Below, piece after piece: positions 24,801-39,800 of a stretch of 64,000 nucleotides of DNA. Source of the stretch: Nemertoderma westbladi (Eukaryota; Xenacoelomorpha; Nemertodermatida; Nemertodermatidae); the NCBI GenBank assembly GCA_032718475.1, contig JAUCBJ010001516.1, forward strand, positions 1 to 64,000, in the 5' to 3' direction. The notes under the pieces were generated by a model that saw only the letters and a program-made list of their open reading frames with translations, had not been told where the DNA came from and made no database searches. Each line of letters opens with the position of its first letter. The stretch's first letter is position 1. A program made the translations under genes and the position numbers.

Positions 24801-27800
24801 TAGCTTATCCAATTCCGCTAACACAAACCCATAGAGTGAGCCATAAAGCAATATTGGGAGCACGAGGTTGATTACCATCAACCTCGTGTCAGCCCAGTAA
24901 ACGGGGACAATAGGCCCCAAAGGAGACACACACAATAAAGGGTCAGGGGCCAAACCCCTAACCCAGAGAGAACAGGAGGAGTGAACGGGAACACTCCACG
25001 GGGTGCCAACAAGGGTATCAACCAATCAGAGGGGGGCAAGGCATCGATTAGGTAGTAATTAGGCCAACCGTGCAATATAACCAGTAACCCAATATCAGTA
25101 ATTCAGTTATCTCAGTGCAGTAGTGCTAGCATAGGTTAATTAGTTTAGATAGGGGAGCACGGGACTTTTAGTTACCGTATCCCGCCTTCCACATATCTAT
25201 ATCTATATCTTATACCCATCAGTTATTATACACCGAACTTCAGAACTCATTTTACTTTCATTCACTCTTTATACACGGCGGGGACGCGTGAACTAAATAC
25301 CGGATAAATCGGGATCCCTCCTGGATCCCGTCACAACAGGGGTAGTCCCTGTAGCTCACACTAATTTATTATCAGACTGAACAAAAAGCTTTTACTTGAC
25401 TTGTACTCTCTCCTACGTCTTGCTTCACGGGCCGCTAGGCCCGTCTCTATTTAAGTTTCAAGAAGCAAACAGTCGGCCGAAGCCGGAGGCGACCCGAAGG
25501 CTCCTCTTTCGATAGCTGCTACCCGAGGGTAGGGGTGGGCGCTACTCCTATCCCAAGATTTGCTCCCAGTTATTTAACTGGTACTCATTTTATCGACCCC
25601 AGTGGATGAAAGGCAGAGTGGACCCTGGCGGGGCTGAACCTACAACCAATAGATTGCAGGCCCGGCGCTCAACCAACTGATCTACCCCGCCGTATATTTA
25701 AGTTTAAGTTTTAAAAAAAAAAATAAAGGTATAAATAAATAAATAATTATTTCATAATGTATTTTATAATACAATTTATATTATATATATATTATTATTT
25801 CGGTTATAGGCATGCCCTAGCATAACCCTTTACGAGGATATAAACTATGAAGGACTGTCGAAAACCTTTAACTCTGCTGCTGATTATTTGATGCTAACAA
25901 CAGGGAATGATCTCGATCAGAAAACGTCTAGTGTCAAGGTACGTTAGATTGTGTTGCTTGTCATATTATACGAACGGATGAAGTGGTAGGCATTATTCAT
26001 AATAAAATTATATTCATATCATATTATAAAACAATGATCTCATTTCAGAATGCAAGAATCAGACGCATACGATCAGACATTTCCTGAGCACTCGTGATAT
26101 TAAATGTCATAATTTTGGTTTTCTTTGAGTTAAAAAATGACCAACACTAGAACCAGGGTGCTTCTTATGAGCAGAATGAGCTGAGGAGCCGTTGTGCTCC
26201 CTCTGGTGATTCTGAGACCCCAAGTCATCTGCAATGTCCAGATCAGTTAGGTACTTGGGTGGATTTCCTCCTTGGGTGGTTGAGGCAATTTGCGGACGTT
26301 TTTTCATGCCATTTTTATTATGATGGTCTAAGGACATACGCACGCAATCCATCTATTAATGCAGCACCAGTAGGTGCAGCATTAATAGATGGATAACACA
26401 CAAATAGATGTAAGAACTGGCCGTTGATGCTCAAGAAACCCGACTATTACATGAAACAAATCAATCAATGTATAAAAACCTTCCGATATATTCTCTTTCG
26501 TAATATAAATAATGTAATAATATATATAATACTATATCACCTATATCTACTGATATAAATCCGACGGTCTACATCCGAAATTGTCACACATTTCCAAAAC
26601 TACCACCTATCTAGCTATCTAATGTGTACCGTCCTGTCCAGCATTCGGTCTCACATCAGTCAGTTAAAGCCCTACTGTATGTATATATTGTACATTGTAT
26701 ATTATAATGTATGAACCGGGGGTATCATAACCAGTCAGGGCCTTACACAGATCTTATGAAAATTTTTAGCATTGGAAAATGCGGATAGAGGTTTGGTCTC
26801 TATTGTCTGCTGCATGTACAGTTGGATTCATTAATATTCCAATTCCAACATTACCACTATTTTCTGTTGAGGCGAGCACAAGTCGCCAATATCTTCCCAT
26901 GCCCTTTCTTAGTCTGACCGAATCAGTGTTACCTGTATGTATTTGGTGTTCTTTAAAAACCCACAACACTAAGGCCAAGCTTGTCTTCCAAGTCTGTCAG
27001 CATGCCTTATCTTATTGCTTATTGGGGATGGGTATCAGTGTGAGGCTAATCTAGTAATTTGCCTCGGTTATTCAATGACTACAATGTGTACTAATGTTGC
27101 ACCTTGGTGTAGTGGTGTAGATTGAATTCACATGCACCTCTCATGTGGTCGTGGGTTCGATCCCTGTTGGGGCCAGAGCAGTTTTAGTTTATGCATGAGT
27201 GCTTTAAAGAGGGTAGCCAGGCTCTGCTTTGCATCCTTAAATTGTAGCTAAATGCCTACTGGTGTTTCCTCTAGGGGTATATATAGTTCAGGGGGACCAC
27301 ACTGGAAATAGGTCATCATGGCCTAACAGCTGAAGAACACATGTTTGGTGTGAAACATGTAACCTCCTATTCCTGAATTCCTCTCCCCTCACAATCTGGC
27401 CTCCCTGGCAAAATATCAAACATATTCCAAAAACCCATCCTCCTGTATCTTTATGGTATTCCATGACAGTTTAGCTCAAACAAAGTTGGAGATTTAGTCA
27501 GACTGATTATGATGAAATTTATAATGTTGTATTGTTAGTTTATTATTATTTATATGAATTACAAGCATTAACATTAAAACCTATTTTAAAACAGGTTCAT
27601 TGCGGTTCTTGGATTCTCTTTGAGCATCTTTCGTGGGGTGCTGGTCTTTACGTGGTATTAAAGCCTGGAGACTATCCGACTCCTTATCAGTGGGACGCAT
27701 TGCTTGAGGACAAAGTAAGGTCAATTCGTCCCTTACCTGAGGTTAGTGACAGTAATTCAGTAGTTCTAGATTCACATAATTTATAATTTATTATAACAAA

Positions 27801-30800
27801 ATAGTGAATAGGGTTCCTTATTCATCTTAAACTCATGCCGATGATGTATTAATATTCTGTTCCGGGACCTATACTATACATTGAATCAGGAACGCAGTCA
27901 CTTGAAGAGGTGGTAATCAAGCGACAACTGAAATTCTGGAAAACTATGATGTCAAAATATAACAACTCGATTTATAAACAAGTAATTGAACTCTGTAAAT
28001 ACACCCCATATGTAAAACAATACAGGGAGTTAACCAATTACTATGGCGATAAACATGTTGTTGCAGCAGCCTTATCTAGAGATCTAAAAGACTACATCAC
28101 TCACACCAATCAAACACTCAACATAGTTAATATATTACTATGTGAAAATAAACCCGACCCTGGAGAAATTAGTATATATAAACAAACAGTTGGTCGGAAC
28201 TGGAGAAGGAAATAACAAAATTCCGAGTTGGCTCACATTCGCTGGGCTTAGAAACCGGACGTTGGAAACAAATTCCAAAGGAGAGGAGATTGTGTACTGA
28301 ATGCAACAAGTTAGAGTTTACGGCAACATCGATGATGAGAGACACCGTATATTCGAATGTATAACAACCTCAGGTACACGGGGGTTAATACAGTCTTATT
28401 CTGTAAATGATTTAACTGATTTTTTTGGAAACCAAGAAGCAGTGTATGACTTTTTTAGAAATCATGTCATTTGAACAATAACGCAACATTTTGAATATTA
28501 TACACCATCTCTCATAGAGGAGTGATGGTGTAAAAGTATAAATATTAACATTGGTCACGTCTTTTGTTCCCTTTTTCTGTTATGCAGTAAATAATTATTA
28601 TATATTATACTTTATGTATTATTTATATTTTATTGAGTGCTTGAATATCCCTGCTAATTGCTTATGATTCTGTGCATTTTACTAATCTTATAATTATTTT
28701 TTTATTTATGTATTGTATCACCAAGCCGCTGATGACGTAGTCAATAAAACAATCTAATCTAATCTATATCATATCAATGATATTTATGTAATGGTTACAC
28801 GGTAACCTAATTGAAAAGAACAAAGCCATGAATCGCTGCAATTCTTATGTGACAATTACAGATATAAAGTCGATAAACGCCCCCTAGCGACAGACAAAGG
28901 AACTGTCAAACTCTGTCTGTGTGCTCGTAGGTTACTACTACCAAATTTCAAATGAATCTGATGGTTCGTTCTATAATTACCATTATTTTTACGTTTCTGT
29001 CAATTCGCCCCCTAAATATCTAAACTTTTGATAGACTACATGTGTACTAAGTTTGGTTCCATTTCATCAATAATTCACTGACTTATTAGCATTTAAACAT
29101 TCCTGCCACGAACAAACACAGCCACCTCCCAGCCAGCCACAAAGAAACAAACTAATAATAATAGCTGCAGGAACTCGAGAGGAGCTCCAGTGATAATATC
29201 AATTTTAAATATAGCATGAGAAACACAATGTTCAGTTAGGCCCGCCGCACACTAGAGATGCAAGATGCACAATGGAAGACGCAAGATGCAAAAAAGGAAA
29301 TCCTCGATGTTCTATTTTAGCATCTTGCATCTCGAATTGTAGAATACATGGAAGACTATGGGAGGCCATACACTAGAGATGCAAGATGCATGATACATTA
29401 TTTGAAAATTACATTAAAATAATCAAAGTAATATTAGCGTGTGTTGCCACCCAATATTATATTATACTGTAGCATGGTGTGATTATCAGTTTTTCCTTCG
29501 CTCCAATCGCTTTTCTAAACTTAGTGCTATATTTTCGGATGTTTCCATCAATTAGGGCCAAAAGTGCACAAATGTACCAACGGACCTGCGAGTATAATAA
29601 TTCGCAAATTTCTGTTGTCGGGATCATGTCGCAGTTGATAATACAACTTTGCCATAACGCCAGCCACAGGTCTCTTGAAAATTATTTGATGTATCCAATG
29701 AGGTTATTTTGACCCCACAACATATACAGAAACAGTTTCAATAACTTCATCATCACTGTTATCCATTTAAAATTAAATGATATGTGGATGGTCAAAAATG
29801 CCATAAATAAATAGTATAAAAGCTATCAATATATAAAATAAAATACAATGCATCTTGCATCTCTAGTGTACGTAGGGAACGATTTTTCCATCTTGCATCC
29901 GGTATCTTTCATCTCGCATCGTGCATCTTGTATCTCTAATGTGCGGTGGGCCTAAGTGCGGCCGTGCCTGAGCACTAAGGCAATGAAAAGAGATATATAT
30001 AGGAGACCAAATCAACCACTTCAGATTAATTGTAACACCAGACGTTTAGATCCAACCGTCTGTCTGCCATGCATGGTTAGCATGCAGAGAGTGGAGAGTA
30101 GTGGTGCAGCGCTGGTTCACGCCATTACTGATATGTTACTCATTATATCACCAGACTGCTGTTAAACCATCCTTACTTCTGGCGTAGTATATTTGTGTAA
30201 TACTGTATTTATCACTAAAAAAAGTAAAGGACCCACTTGGATACAATCCATGTTACATTGAAATATTGTAAGGTGAATTATAATTGTTTTTACAAAACTC
30301 CATCAGCAAATTATCCATATTCTCCAGTGGGGGGTGATTGGAAGTACATAGATCCGCGGTATGGTGAAGGGTGATGCTGCACCCAATTATCTGGTAAAAA
30401 ATATCCTGATTTCCAAATATCCTGAAATATCCAGCATGGTTGTGGTGCCGCAATCCCTTAGGAGATTACTCCACATCACTCACCTCAACTTTGATTCAGG
30501 GGAAGTCACAGGCGAAGGTGATTGAGTTTATCTGTCCGCGGGGTTCACCATGGATACTGTTTTACCCATTCCCATCCACCAGAACTGGGTTTATGATCCA
30601 AGTTTCACCTCCAGACATACTGTCTGAGGTGAAGCATATATATATGAAATGGCCATACAAGTACAGTCTCAGTTCTAGGTGTCCTGCTATTCAGTCCACC
30701 CTACAGACTAATAACAAGTAATGTATGCCCCTGGTACTTGTAATGTCTGAATAGCTAAGTATATCTCACTGACTTGAGCAAAGATACTGAATAAGTTTTG

Positions 30801-33800
30801 GTATGGTGCGAGAGATACCACCAGATGTGCTTGGCGATTCCATAACTACAGAAAACGGTTCCAAAGGATTCGGTTTTATCTAAATAACAATATTACATCT
30901 TTTCATAGGATGGTATAACAGTGTTTAGTGGACCAAATTATGAAGATACAGCATTCGACTTTACGACTGATGTCAGTGATCTAGTAATTCGTCATACAGC
31001 TGTAAACAATCAAATTAGCTCTGTGATTGTGACTGCAGGACTTTGGAGACTTTATGAGTAAGTATATCCATAAAATATTTTAATGGAAAATCCATATTGA
31101 AAAGAGGGTAAAACTGCTGGCTCTCTGATTATGAACATAATATTATAACGCTTTTTACTCTCAAATTTTTACATAGAATACTTGTATAAAAAGATACATA
31201 TTGTCTGTCCTATTGGACAGTAGTAGTAGTGAACGGTTATGGCCCGTTCAGTCTTTAATTGATCTAATTATTATCAAACACAGCTCTATAATAATCACAA
31301 ATATAGTTAGATTTGCTAATTAATTAAATTAAATTAGAGCACAATATAAATCAGTGACCAATTTATCACTAACAACATTTAATCAAATTATTACAGTATA
31401 TATCAACAATTTCACTATTATTGAATTCGCATAAATTTAAGTAATTATTAGATGCAAAAAGCCCGTCTACACTCGAGAAATTTACACCAATATATTTGGA
31501 TCTAACACAATCTGAGTGCGGACAATAAAGGAGTACGTGCTCTTCATTTCTGTATTGACTGTGAGTCGCAGTGACATGTCCTTTGTGCAGCCGGGATATG
31601 GTTCCACCGCACCGGTCTACTTTCAGTTTATGAGAGCTTACACGGATACTGGTAAAATGATACGTTTATAATCAGGTACAAATGGTTTATATATTTGATA
31701 AATTGGATGCACACTTAATAACGAGTTAATAACTAGTAACAAATTTAGATGCACTATTTGGTTTAATTAAGATCCTAGTACGAACTATATTCAGTGGGTC
31801 AGAGACACGATAATCTAGATATTTAGATAGGATATTATAACCCGGTGTATTGGCCAACCTAGACATTTTATATATAATACAAATAGGTAAATCGTCGTCA
31901 GTTAATTTCAATAGCCAATCCATAACTCGTTTCCTAGAGTTCAGAATGTAATGTTTTAACGTCGGAATCCCCTTTCTCTTGAAGGCAGACATCCGTGGGT
32001 GTTTGTATGCGGACAGAAAGTAGGATTTTTAGGAGCTTATGATACATTTTTTCAATCACCTTATAATCGTTACACAACCAGGATTCTGATCAATATTTTA
32101 AAGATGAGATAACACAAGCATTAAAAACCTGCAGATCCATATATTAGAGATGAGAAAACACAAGCATTAAATACCTGCAGATCCATATATTAGAGATGAG
32201 AAAACACAAGCATTAAAAACCTGCAGATCCATATATTAAAGATGAGTTAACACAAGCATTAAAAACCTGCTGGTTTAGAGGGAAGGAAATTGAGGAGTTT
32301 TTGCTGCAAAATATAATAAAATAACTAATTGATTTTTCACACCTGGATTCATGAATTTTTAGAATGGTACTTAGTTTACAGTTAGCTGTAAGATTTTTAA
32401 GATCCTCCTTGGCATCTGTTTAGAGAAACCCATTGTTTCAGCTGACACAAACCACCTGAACGGTATAGCTATAATGACCCATTTCCAAGGTGAAGTACTG
32501 TAACCAGATGTCAATAAACAATAACTATCACCAATTATATAACATATATTATAACATTATAATGTCTGCCCAAATTGATACAACTATTTTGATAGAGTTA
32601 AATAAGGAGATAATTCTCGAAGATGTTGAAAAAATATAAATGGTCCGTTTCGTTAAGTATAATATTGTAGAGGTGGATAATACAGTAGAGGTGGATCATT
32701 TAAGCGTAGCTGTTCTAGAAAGTGGGGGGTCCCTAAATAAGATTATTAAAACACAACGTAATAAACCAAGGGGGGGGGGGGGGGGGGGGCACATACAATT
32801 ATTTTTTTTATTTTGGATGTAGTTAGTTGTGCATGTACAATGTATTGAACTTAGGTATGTTGTTACTGCTTTGATTTGTCAGTACCAGGTCGCCTTGGTT
32901 AAGTTGTGGGAATTAATCAGTATATTTTTCATAATAGTACACATAATAGCATGCTACTTTTGATAGTTTAATAATTAATACTACCATCACTACCAAGTAT
33001 ACTGTAGAGCTAGGTTGAGCTATTATTAATAATATTTTAAATATTTTCAGGGATATTGACTATCATGGCTGGTACGTTGATCTTCCCCCAGGATTCTATC
33101 CATTTTTTGATACTAATACTTACGTTCGCGCTGGAGACAATACTGTCTCATCATTGAAACGCATGGAACAGACAGTCGATAATTCAGTTTGCCACATCCA
33201 CGATATAACCATTTACAGTGAGAAAAACTTTGAGGTAATGTGCAAATGAAGAAGAAACACAGTATGCATTTTTATAACGAATATTTTATTATTTAGCCAA
33301 TTTCGACATAATATCCCTTGATAGATACCATGTTTTTAAGACTATATACAGTTGGTGTCTCAAAGTGCATCTGTTCCTTGAGATTTTCTCAAAATTGTTC
33401 TAAAAGTGTCTTACATTACACCCAACGGCTGCTTTGAATTCTTGTAGACACTTTTAGTTGGGAATCTCAAAGTAATTTCCTGCTTTTAGGCACTTTGAAT
33501 TCTTTGAGAAATATCACTTTGATGTAATTTGCGACAATTTGAATTCTTTGAGAAAATAAACTTCGAGGCATTCCTGATTGACAGCTAGTGCTAAGGTAAC
33601 TGCCATCTGGAACTCTTTGGAACTTTGCTTGTTCATCTACTCCCCCGGATAGGTGACGTTTGCTCAACATCAGGAAGAGCTATGAGGTCGTAGTTATCAG
33701 GCTCTAATGCTGAATGCAACAAGTAGATGCGCTTGGTTTTTTCTGGTCCTGATTTACCCAGAGGGTGCTCATCCTCTGAGTCCTCCGAATCAGGCTCCGC

Positions 33801-36800
33801 TGAAGCTTGTAAATCCTGCTCGTCATAAATATTATCCAGGTCGTCCTCAGACTCAAAATTAGACGCAAGTACACTCTCTAATGCTTCCTCCATCAACAAA
33901 CAAACGCTCTTTCGCTTCAGCATTTTCAGGCCATTTCACTATCAGACTAAGGCAATGGAACTAATGCAACAGTCTAACGCAATGCAAGCAGTAGGCTACC
34001 AGTAGCACTACCAGTAGGCTATTCAATTCAGTTTACCGTATTACAAAGTACAGTGTCCCGGTACTATTCAGTACCGTTTACTTTGTTACAGTAGTGTGTA
34101 GTGTAGGCCTACTTATATGTGATTCCAAATTTTTTAAAAATTAGTGCAGGGCCTACTTCGACATTTCGCGGCAAAGTTCACCCACAAATATACCGTCTAC
34201 CTTATTACAGTGTAATTATAAGTGATTTCAATGAAACAATTAAAATATAACATTTAAATTCACATGGGTGCCAAAACGGTGCTATAACTTGAAAACATTA
34301 AAAAAACAAAACATTAACTTAAAAAAGATACGAACATTTCGTTTTCGGATTCCGAAAGAGGATAGATTTTTAGGAAAAGTTAAGGAATTTCGGAATGGTG
34401 AACTCCAGTCAAACTGAATGAAAATAAATATATTAAAATAAAAAATACCAATAATATAACAAATTCAAATTCTAAAAAATGCTTCTGGCTTCCATTCTAA
34501 ACTATATAATAATGAGCTTGGTCATTTAGAATGAAATAAATAAATAAATCAGCAACTAAAAATTGTACATTTATCTAAAAAAATTTCAGTTCAGATGTTA
34601 CAAAGATGGTAGGGAATTCTACCATTATAAAATGACAAATTTGTATCCTACCCTAACACAACCCCACTCCACAACACGACAACTTCGCTACAACATAACC
34701 CAATCAACAAAATCTTCCACACCCTAATTGAACCTACCCACTCAACCACTTACACAAATTACACGACTCCACTACAGCCTACTCCCACTTCACATTAAAC
34801 TAACCCACCATACCACCATTTTATAATAATTATGTTGCGATTTCAGGGCCGTGAACTTAGCGCAAACGGAGATTGCGATCTAACTGCTTTTCAACGACGT
34901 GGTATGGACAACATGGGAATGAGTTTCAAAATAAAGTGCGGCCTGTTAGTATTATAATTTCTTACTACCAAGTATACCGAATACCAGTTATTTATTTTGA
35001 AGGTTTCATCTAATACATCCATCATCCGCTTATTTGACAATAAATATTGTATTTTTCTGCACCATTTGTAGGTGGTTCACTAAAAGTGTACCTTTTCAAC
35101 TTAATTTAAACATATTAAACACTGTAGCATTTCTTTCACGTTTTGTGCGCATAGGTTTTTTTTATTGAATACGTTTTGAGGATATAACTTGTAAATTATT
35201 TTGTTCAGAAGGATAAGTATTACCTACTGGTATGTAGTAATCGTTTTTAAAGCTTGGTACAGTTGTTGATCGAAATTAAAATTTCATTAAATTTCGTAAC
35301 TTTTAGTTTTTTTACACACTGTGTAATTTATTGTAGTTTTTTTCTACTGAACATAGAAATTCTTACTTTTTTGAAACATTTATGGCTATATTTTGGTGAT
35401 CATTATCTGGAGAGAACAAAGGGTCATAGTGGGTCTAAATCAGTTGTAAAACATCAAATATTCAATGTATTAATATAATCCAATACAAAGGGTGGAAATT
35501 AATTAATTATTAAAATAATTAGGGGGAAAATAAATATCTAGAGAAATAATTACTGAGAGAAATAAATAACAGCACCAAACATCAGACACTAGACAATACC
35601 ATGACAAAACGCTCATTATAGTACAATCAAACTCGTTTATACTGCGCCTAACACGTAGTGTGTATGCTGACTAAGTTGATGGCGATTAAGTGGATACTGC
35701 TTTGAGAAGTAAAGCCCTAATATAAGGAATGTTTGTGGATATATTGGATATATCATATGGGATAATATATCACATGAAAGATTTACCTTTTGAAAGATAT
35801 GGAACTCTTTCCATATCTAGCCACATTGCAGGAAAGAGGAAACAAAATAAAAGGATGGCTTTCACTACCCGACAACCATTGGCTAAATGGTACAATTGTA
35901 TGACATGTGGATGTGGCAAGTTGCAATGAGGCATGCAGCACTTTGTCGAAGTAGCATTGTTTATGCATGGTACCATAGCCCCATTTCTAGTTAGACAAAA
36001 ACAGTCTTTATTACTTATGAATTTCCACATTTGTGACTCCACTCCATAAAGAAAAATTACACTTCATTAATAGGTGGATTTTATACCAGGGTGCATTTTT
36101 GGATAATGCTGAAATATTCGGGCCTGGCGACTACAATGACCCGTATAACCTGAGACACTGGATGGCTTCTGTTTCATCAATGAGGGCTGTTCCTGATGTG
36201 AGTTTTAATAATAAAGATTATAATAAATAATAATATATTTAATCATAAGTGGATGTGTCATCAAACACGATCTTCATAATATAATAATATAATAGTATCA
36301 TCATGTCCTTACAATATAGAACAAATAATCGCTCAATCAATCACAGCCTTCAATTTCTATAACCTTTCATCTTCTTATTTTACCTTAATAGGAAATTAAG
36401 TACCTGTTGTCGTGTTTTGTAGCTTTTCCAGCTATCTATTTAAATCGATATATCGACTTTTTCGAGATTCAGTAATACAAGAGGTTTATAGTATTATCAT
36501 TGCCGTAACCATAATGTTAAAAACCAGTATTATTCTTGCAGCTGTTAACAGATAACAGAGCCAGTTATTCAGTCAAAGTAAGAATTCACTCGGAACACTG
36601 AATAAACACTTTATATTGGACAGTATAGAGAGTTAACGTCTTCTTCATCATGACTCTCTGATAATCGGTGGGCCTTGTAATCATAATGAAAAACCACTCA
36701 AACGGCAGATAAGTAAAGAAATATCTTTATTCAGAGATAACAAGGACTGTGAACTCTTGAACCCTTAACAAAATTAGTTATCCAAGTTACACAAGGCCTA

Positions 36801-39800
36801 TGGGAAATGGATTCTTTAGAAATCTCTGTAAAAACCTCACACGAAAGAAAAGTGGTGATTATTAACTCTAGAATTTGCCTATCTCAAAACAGAAAAATTT
36901 TTACAGCTGTCTTAAAAGCTGTCTGTAGGGAAAAACAGTCTCGGTTCACTTGTTTCCACCCTTGCATCTGCCCGTAATGTTTCTACCGATATTTTCGGCT
37001 GCAACAAAGTTGAAGTGTGTTCTCATTACCAAAGTTTCGAAGCAAAGCAAGAAAGGCTAAATCTGTATTTTGCGGTCTTTTTTCCGAAATACTTATTTTA
37101 CGGTTTTTCACAAATACCAATAATCTTTTGGTCTTTATCTTTTTCATAACGGTATATTCTCAAAGACTTTGAATTACTGTATTAGGTCTTTGCTCTATTG
37201 CAAAGGGGACTGATAGAGAGGAGGACGAATGTCGGGAGAGAATGGGCATCAGAATGAGCGGAACTCTTGGAACTACTCAACCTAAACAGAAATGTAAAAA
37301 AGACTAAATAAAGACGTGCGTTGCTGTTGCGAGACAGCAACGCATTGACCCCAGATCGCAATGTCGATGCATGCAAGAGGGCAGGATGGGGTTAAATACA
37401 TGGGCCATGTCCCTGATAAACATGACACCGATTTTAATTTATCAGTGTTACAAGCGCTGGGAGGTGCATTGGAACAACTATTGTAATGTTAACTATTAAC
37501 TATTGATATAACTCCTGTTTTTAAGAAGGGAGATGCTACGCTTTATTCCAATTAGAGGCCAGTTTCTATTACCAGTTCCTTATTTCGTGTTCCAGAACAT
37601 ATTATCGTTGAAGATTTATTGCAATTTCTGAAAGAAAATGATTTAATTACTAATGATCAATTTGGATTCATGCAAAGACGTTGTAGTACTGAATCACAGC
37701 TTCTCGATTGTACTTTTCAATGGGCAAATGCTATCAATGATACGAAATTTATTGATATTGCATATACCGATTATGCTAAAGCATTTGATTCTGTTGTAAC
37801 TAAGAAATTATTGCTTTACAAATTTAAATGTTAGGGTGTTTGCGATAATATATATATACATTATACATGGTTTGAAAATTATTTAATTAATAGGGTGCAA
37901 AGAGTTAAAATAGGTTCCACATTTTCTACATCTCAGGTGTTCCCCAGGGGAGCTGTGTAGGACCATTATTGTTTGTGCTTTATATCAATAGCATGCCATC
38001 TAATCTACATTCTTATACAACAAAGTCGCGTTTATTCGCTGATGATGCTAAACTATTTTCTTTTTTTGATTGTGCCAGTGAGAGGACGAGATTTAAATCT
38101 GATATAAACCATTGACTAATTGGTCAAATGACTGGCAACTTAGTGTTGCCACTCACAAATGTAAAATTGAAATAATGTAATAGTATAATTTCAGAATGAT
38201 TGTACCTTATGCGCTGAGGTAGGCCTAACAGTAAGACATTCATCACAGATGGATGCATACAGCACAAGATATATAGGTCGTTACCGGTATCACATGGCAG
38301 ACAGGATCCGTGTCACTCATTCCGGCAAGCTGCATGTACCTACAGTATGCCCACTTATGCAGCCTGTAGGCTTCCGAAATACACGCTGTATAGGTTGTTA
38401 CCGGGGCGGTACTGGTACCGTAATATACGATTTCAAATTATAAAACTTAGAAACTTGAAATTAAAACGACATTTTACTCTGACATACGATATACGTGATA
38501 TATGCATGTGTATATGCATACGAGATATATGACATACGTAGTACGTACCTCTATTTAACTTTCAAGCTCTCGTTTCATATTTCTTTCACTCACTCGCTTA
38601 CGGTTTTTCATGAAAATATTCCCACTTGAGCCGGCGTTAAATATAGTGCTAAATCGAATATATTATAGTTAAAATGTTGTGTAAAATAATTTATTCCCAT
38701 AACAAATACTCTACATAATGATAATGAAAATCATCTATATATTTAAATTACCTTATTCTTTTCACATTGCAGGATGGCATTGCATTATTTCAGTACGCAG
38801 GTTACCGAGGAAAGATGCTTAAAACATTTCACAGCATACCAAGCCTCAATGCAATTGGGTTCGGAGAAATAACCAGATCTGTAATAATCACCGGTGGTCA
38901 ATGGCAACTGTGGGAGTGAGTATAAAACATACTCTATGTAGTATGGTGCAGAATAAATTATAAATAATAAACTCTCCAATACAAGAAAATGTTGCTGCTG
39001 TAAAATATAAAAATCTACTGTAGTTGAATAATACTCTATGGAAGGCTATTAGGACTGGGGATTGGCTGTAAAATGGGCATACAATTGCCCTACATGCCGG
39101 TGCGAGTAGCCAAACATGGGCATCCATATCAGACAGTCATTATCATGGGAAACAATAGGCAATGATGTGATTAGTTGGTGGGACAGCACCTAAGATATTG
39201 GATAATATAGTGGCAACAACATTACAGTACAGCAGCAGTATGAACAGATAAAAATACAAAAAGTCCCTTCCAAGATGACATATTGATCTGTCTAAAGGGG
39301 ACACACGACAAAAGCTGTGGTGGATGGAGCACTTGGCGACTTGGGTAAGAATGGACTCTTATCAAAATACCCGACTATGGTAAGGGAAGGAGCAAGTGTG
39401 GTCGGAGTATTCGGGAAACATGGAAAGAGGCAGCATGATGCAAAAATCCCCAACCCAAGACAATAGAACCAAAAATGACATACATACATTTGCTGTCATA
39501 TGTGGGTCAGATTGTTCGTGGAAATAAGTTGGTTGCAAAGAGAGGTGGCAGATGTTCCAATGGATAAACAATAAAAAATAAAAAATAGTAGAAGTAATTG
39601 AGTGCATACAGCAAGAAGATACTGTGAAGACCGGTTTCTATTGCAGAAGCGGGTTGAGGTCTGGGTGGATGCATCAGATATTGCTGCTGGGGTACTGGTA
39701 AGAATCGGGGGCAAAGATTGTGGATGATATGGAGCAAGGTTGAGAGATGGGTTGCTGACCCAGAACACATACTCGCAGCATATTATACAGGGAATGCATA

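Larger units (their letters stand above)
18900..25338 (+). mobile_element. gag-only LTR retroelement (LARD-like) with 3' LTR
   Basis: Reads on the + strand as gag-type ORFs (19130-22813), about 2 kb of GTTAG-rich and palindromic minisatellite sequence, a polypurine tract GGGGGGGAG at 24789-24797 and a 3' LTR. No protease, reverse transcriptase or integrase is visible, so it would depend on another element. The zinc-knuckle pattern with a preceding H/C cluster resembles BEL/Pao gag. A 5' LTR matching the 3' LTR was not found upstream, so the left edge is approximate and the copy is probably incomplete. Confidence 0.6.

Noticed and set aside
27098-27180. tRNA gene
   Set aside because: A and B boxes present but no cloverleaf or acceptor pairing; better explained as a SINE head.
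32570-32822. Possible small gene (MSAQIDTTILIE..., then MVRFVKYNIV...)
   Set aside because: Two short frames separated by a stop and ending in the G20 tract; no homology recognised and no splice frame with the crystallin exons.
33633-33923. Second piggyBac transposase
   Set aside because: Only an acidic 96-codon stretch on the minus strand; no DDE core follows.
35729-36042. Overlapping frames on both strands in intron 6
   Set aside because: No motif, no splice compatibility with neighbouring exons.
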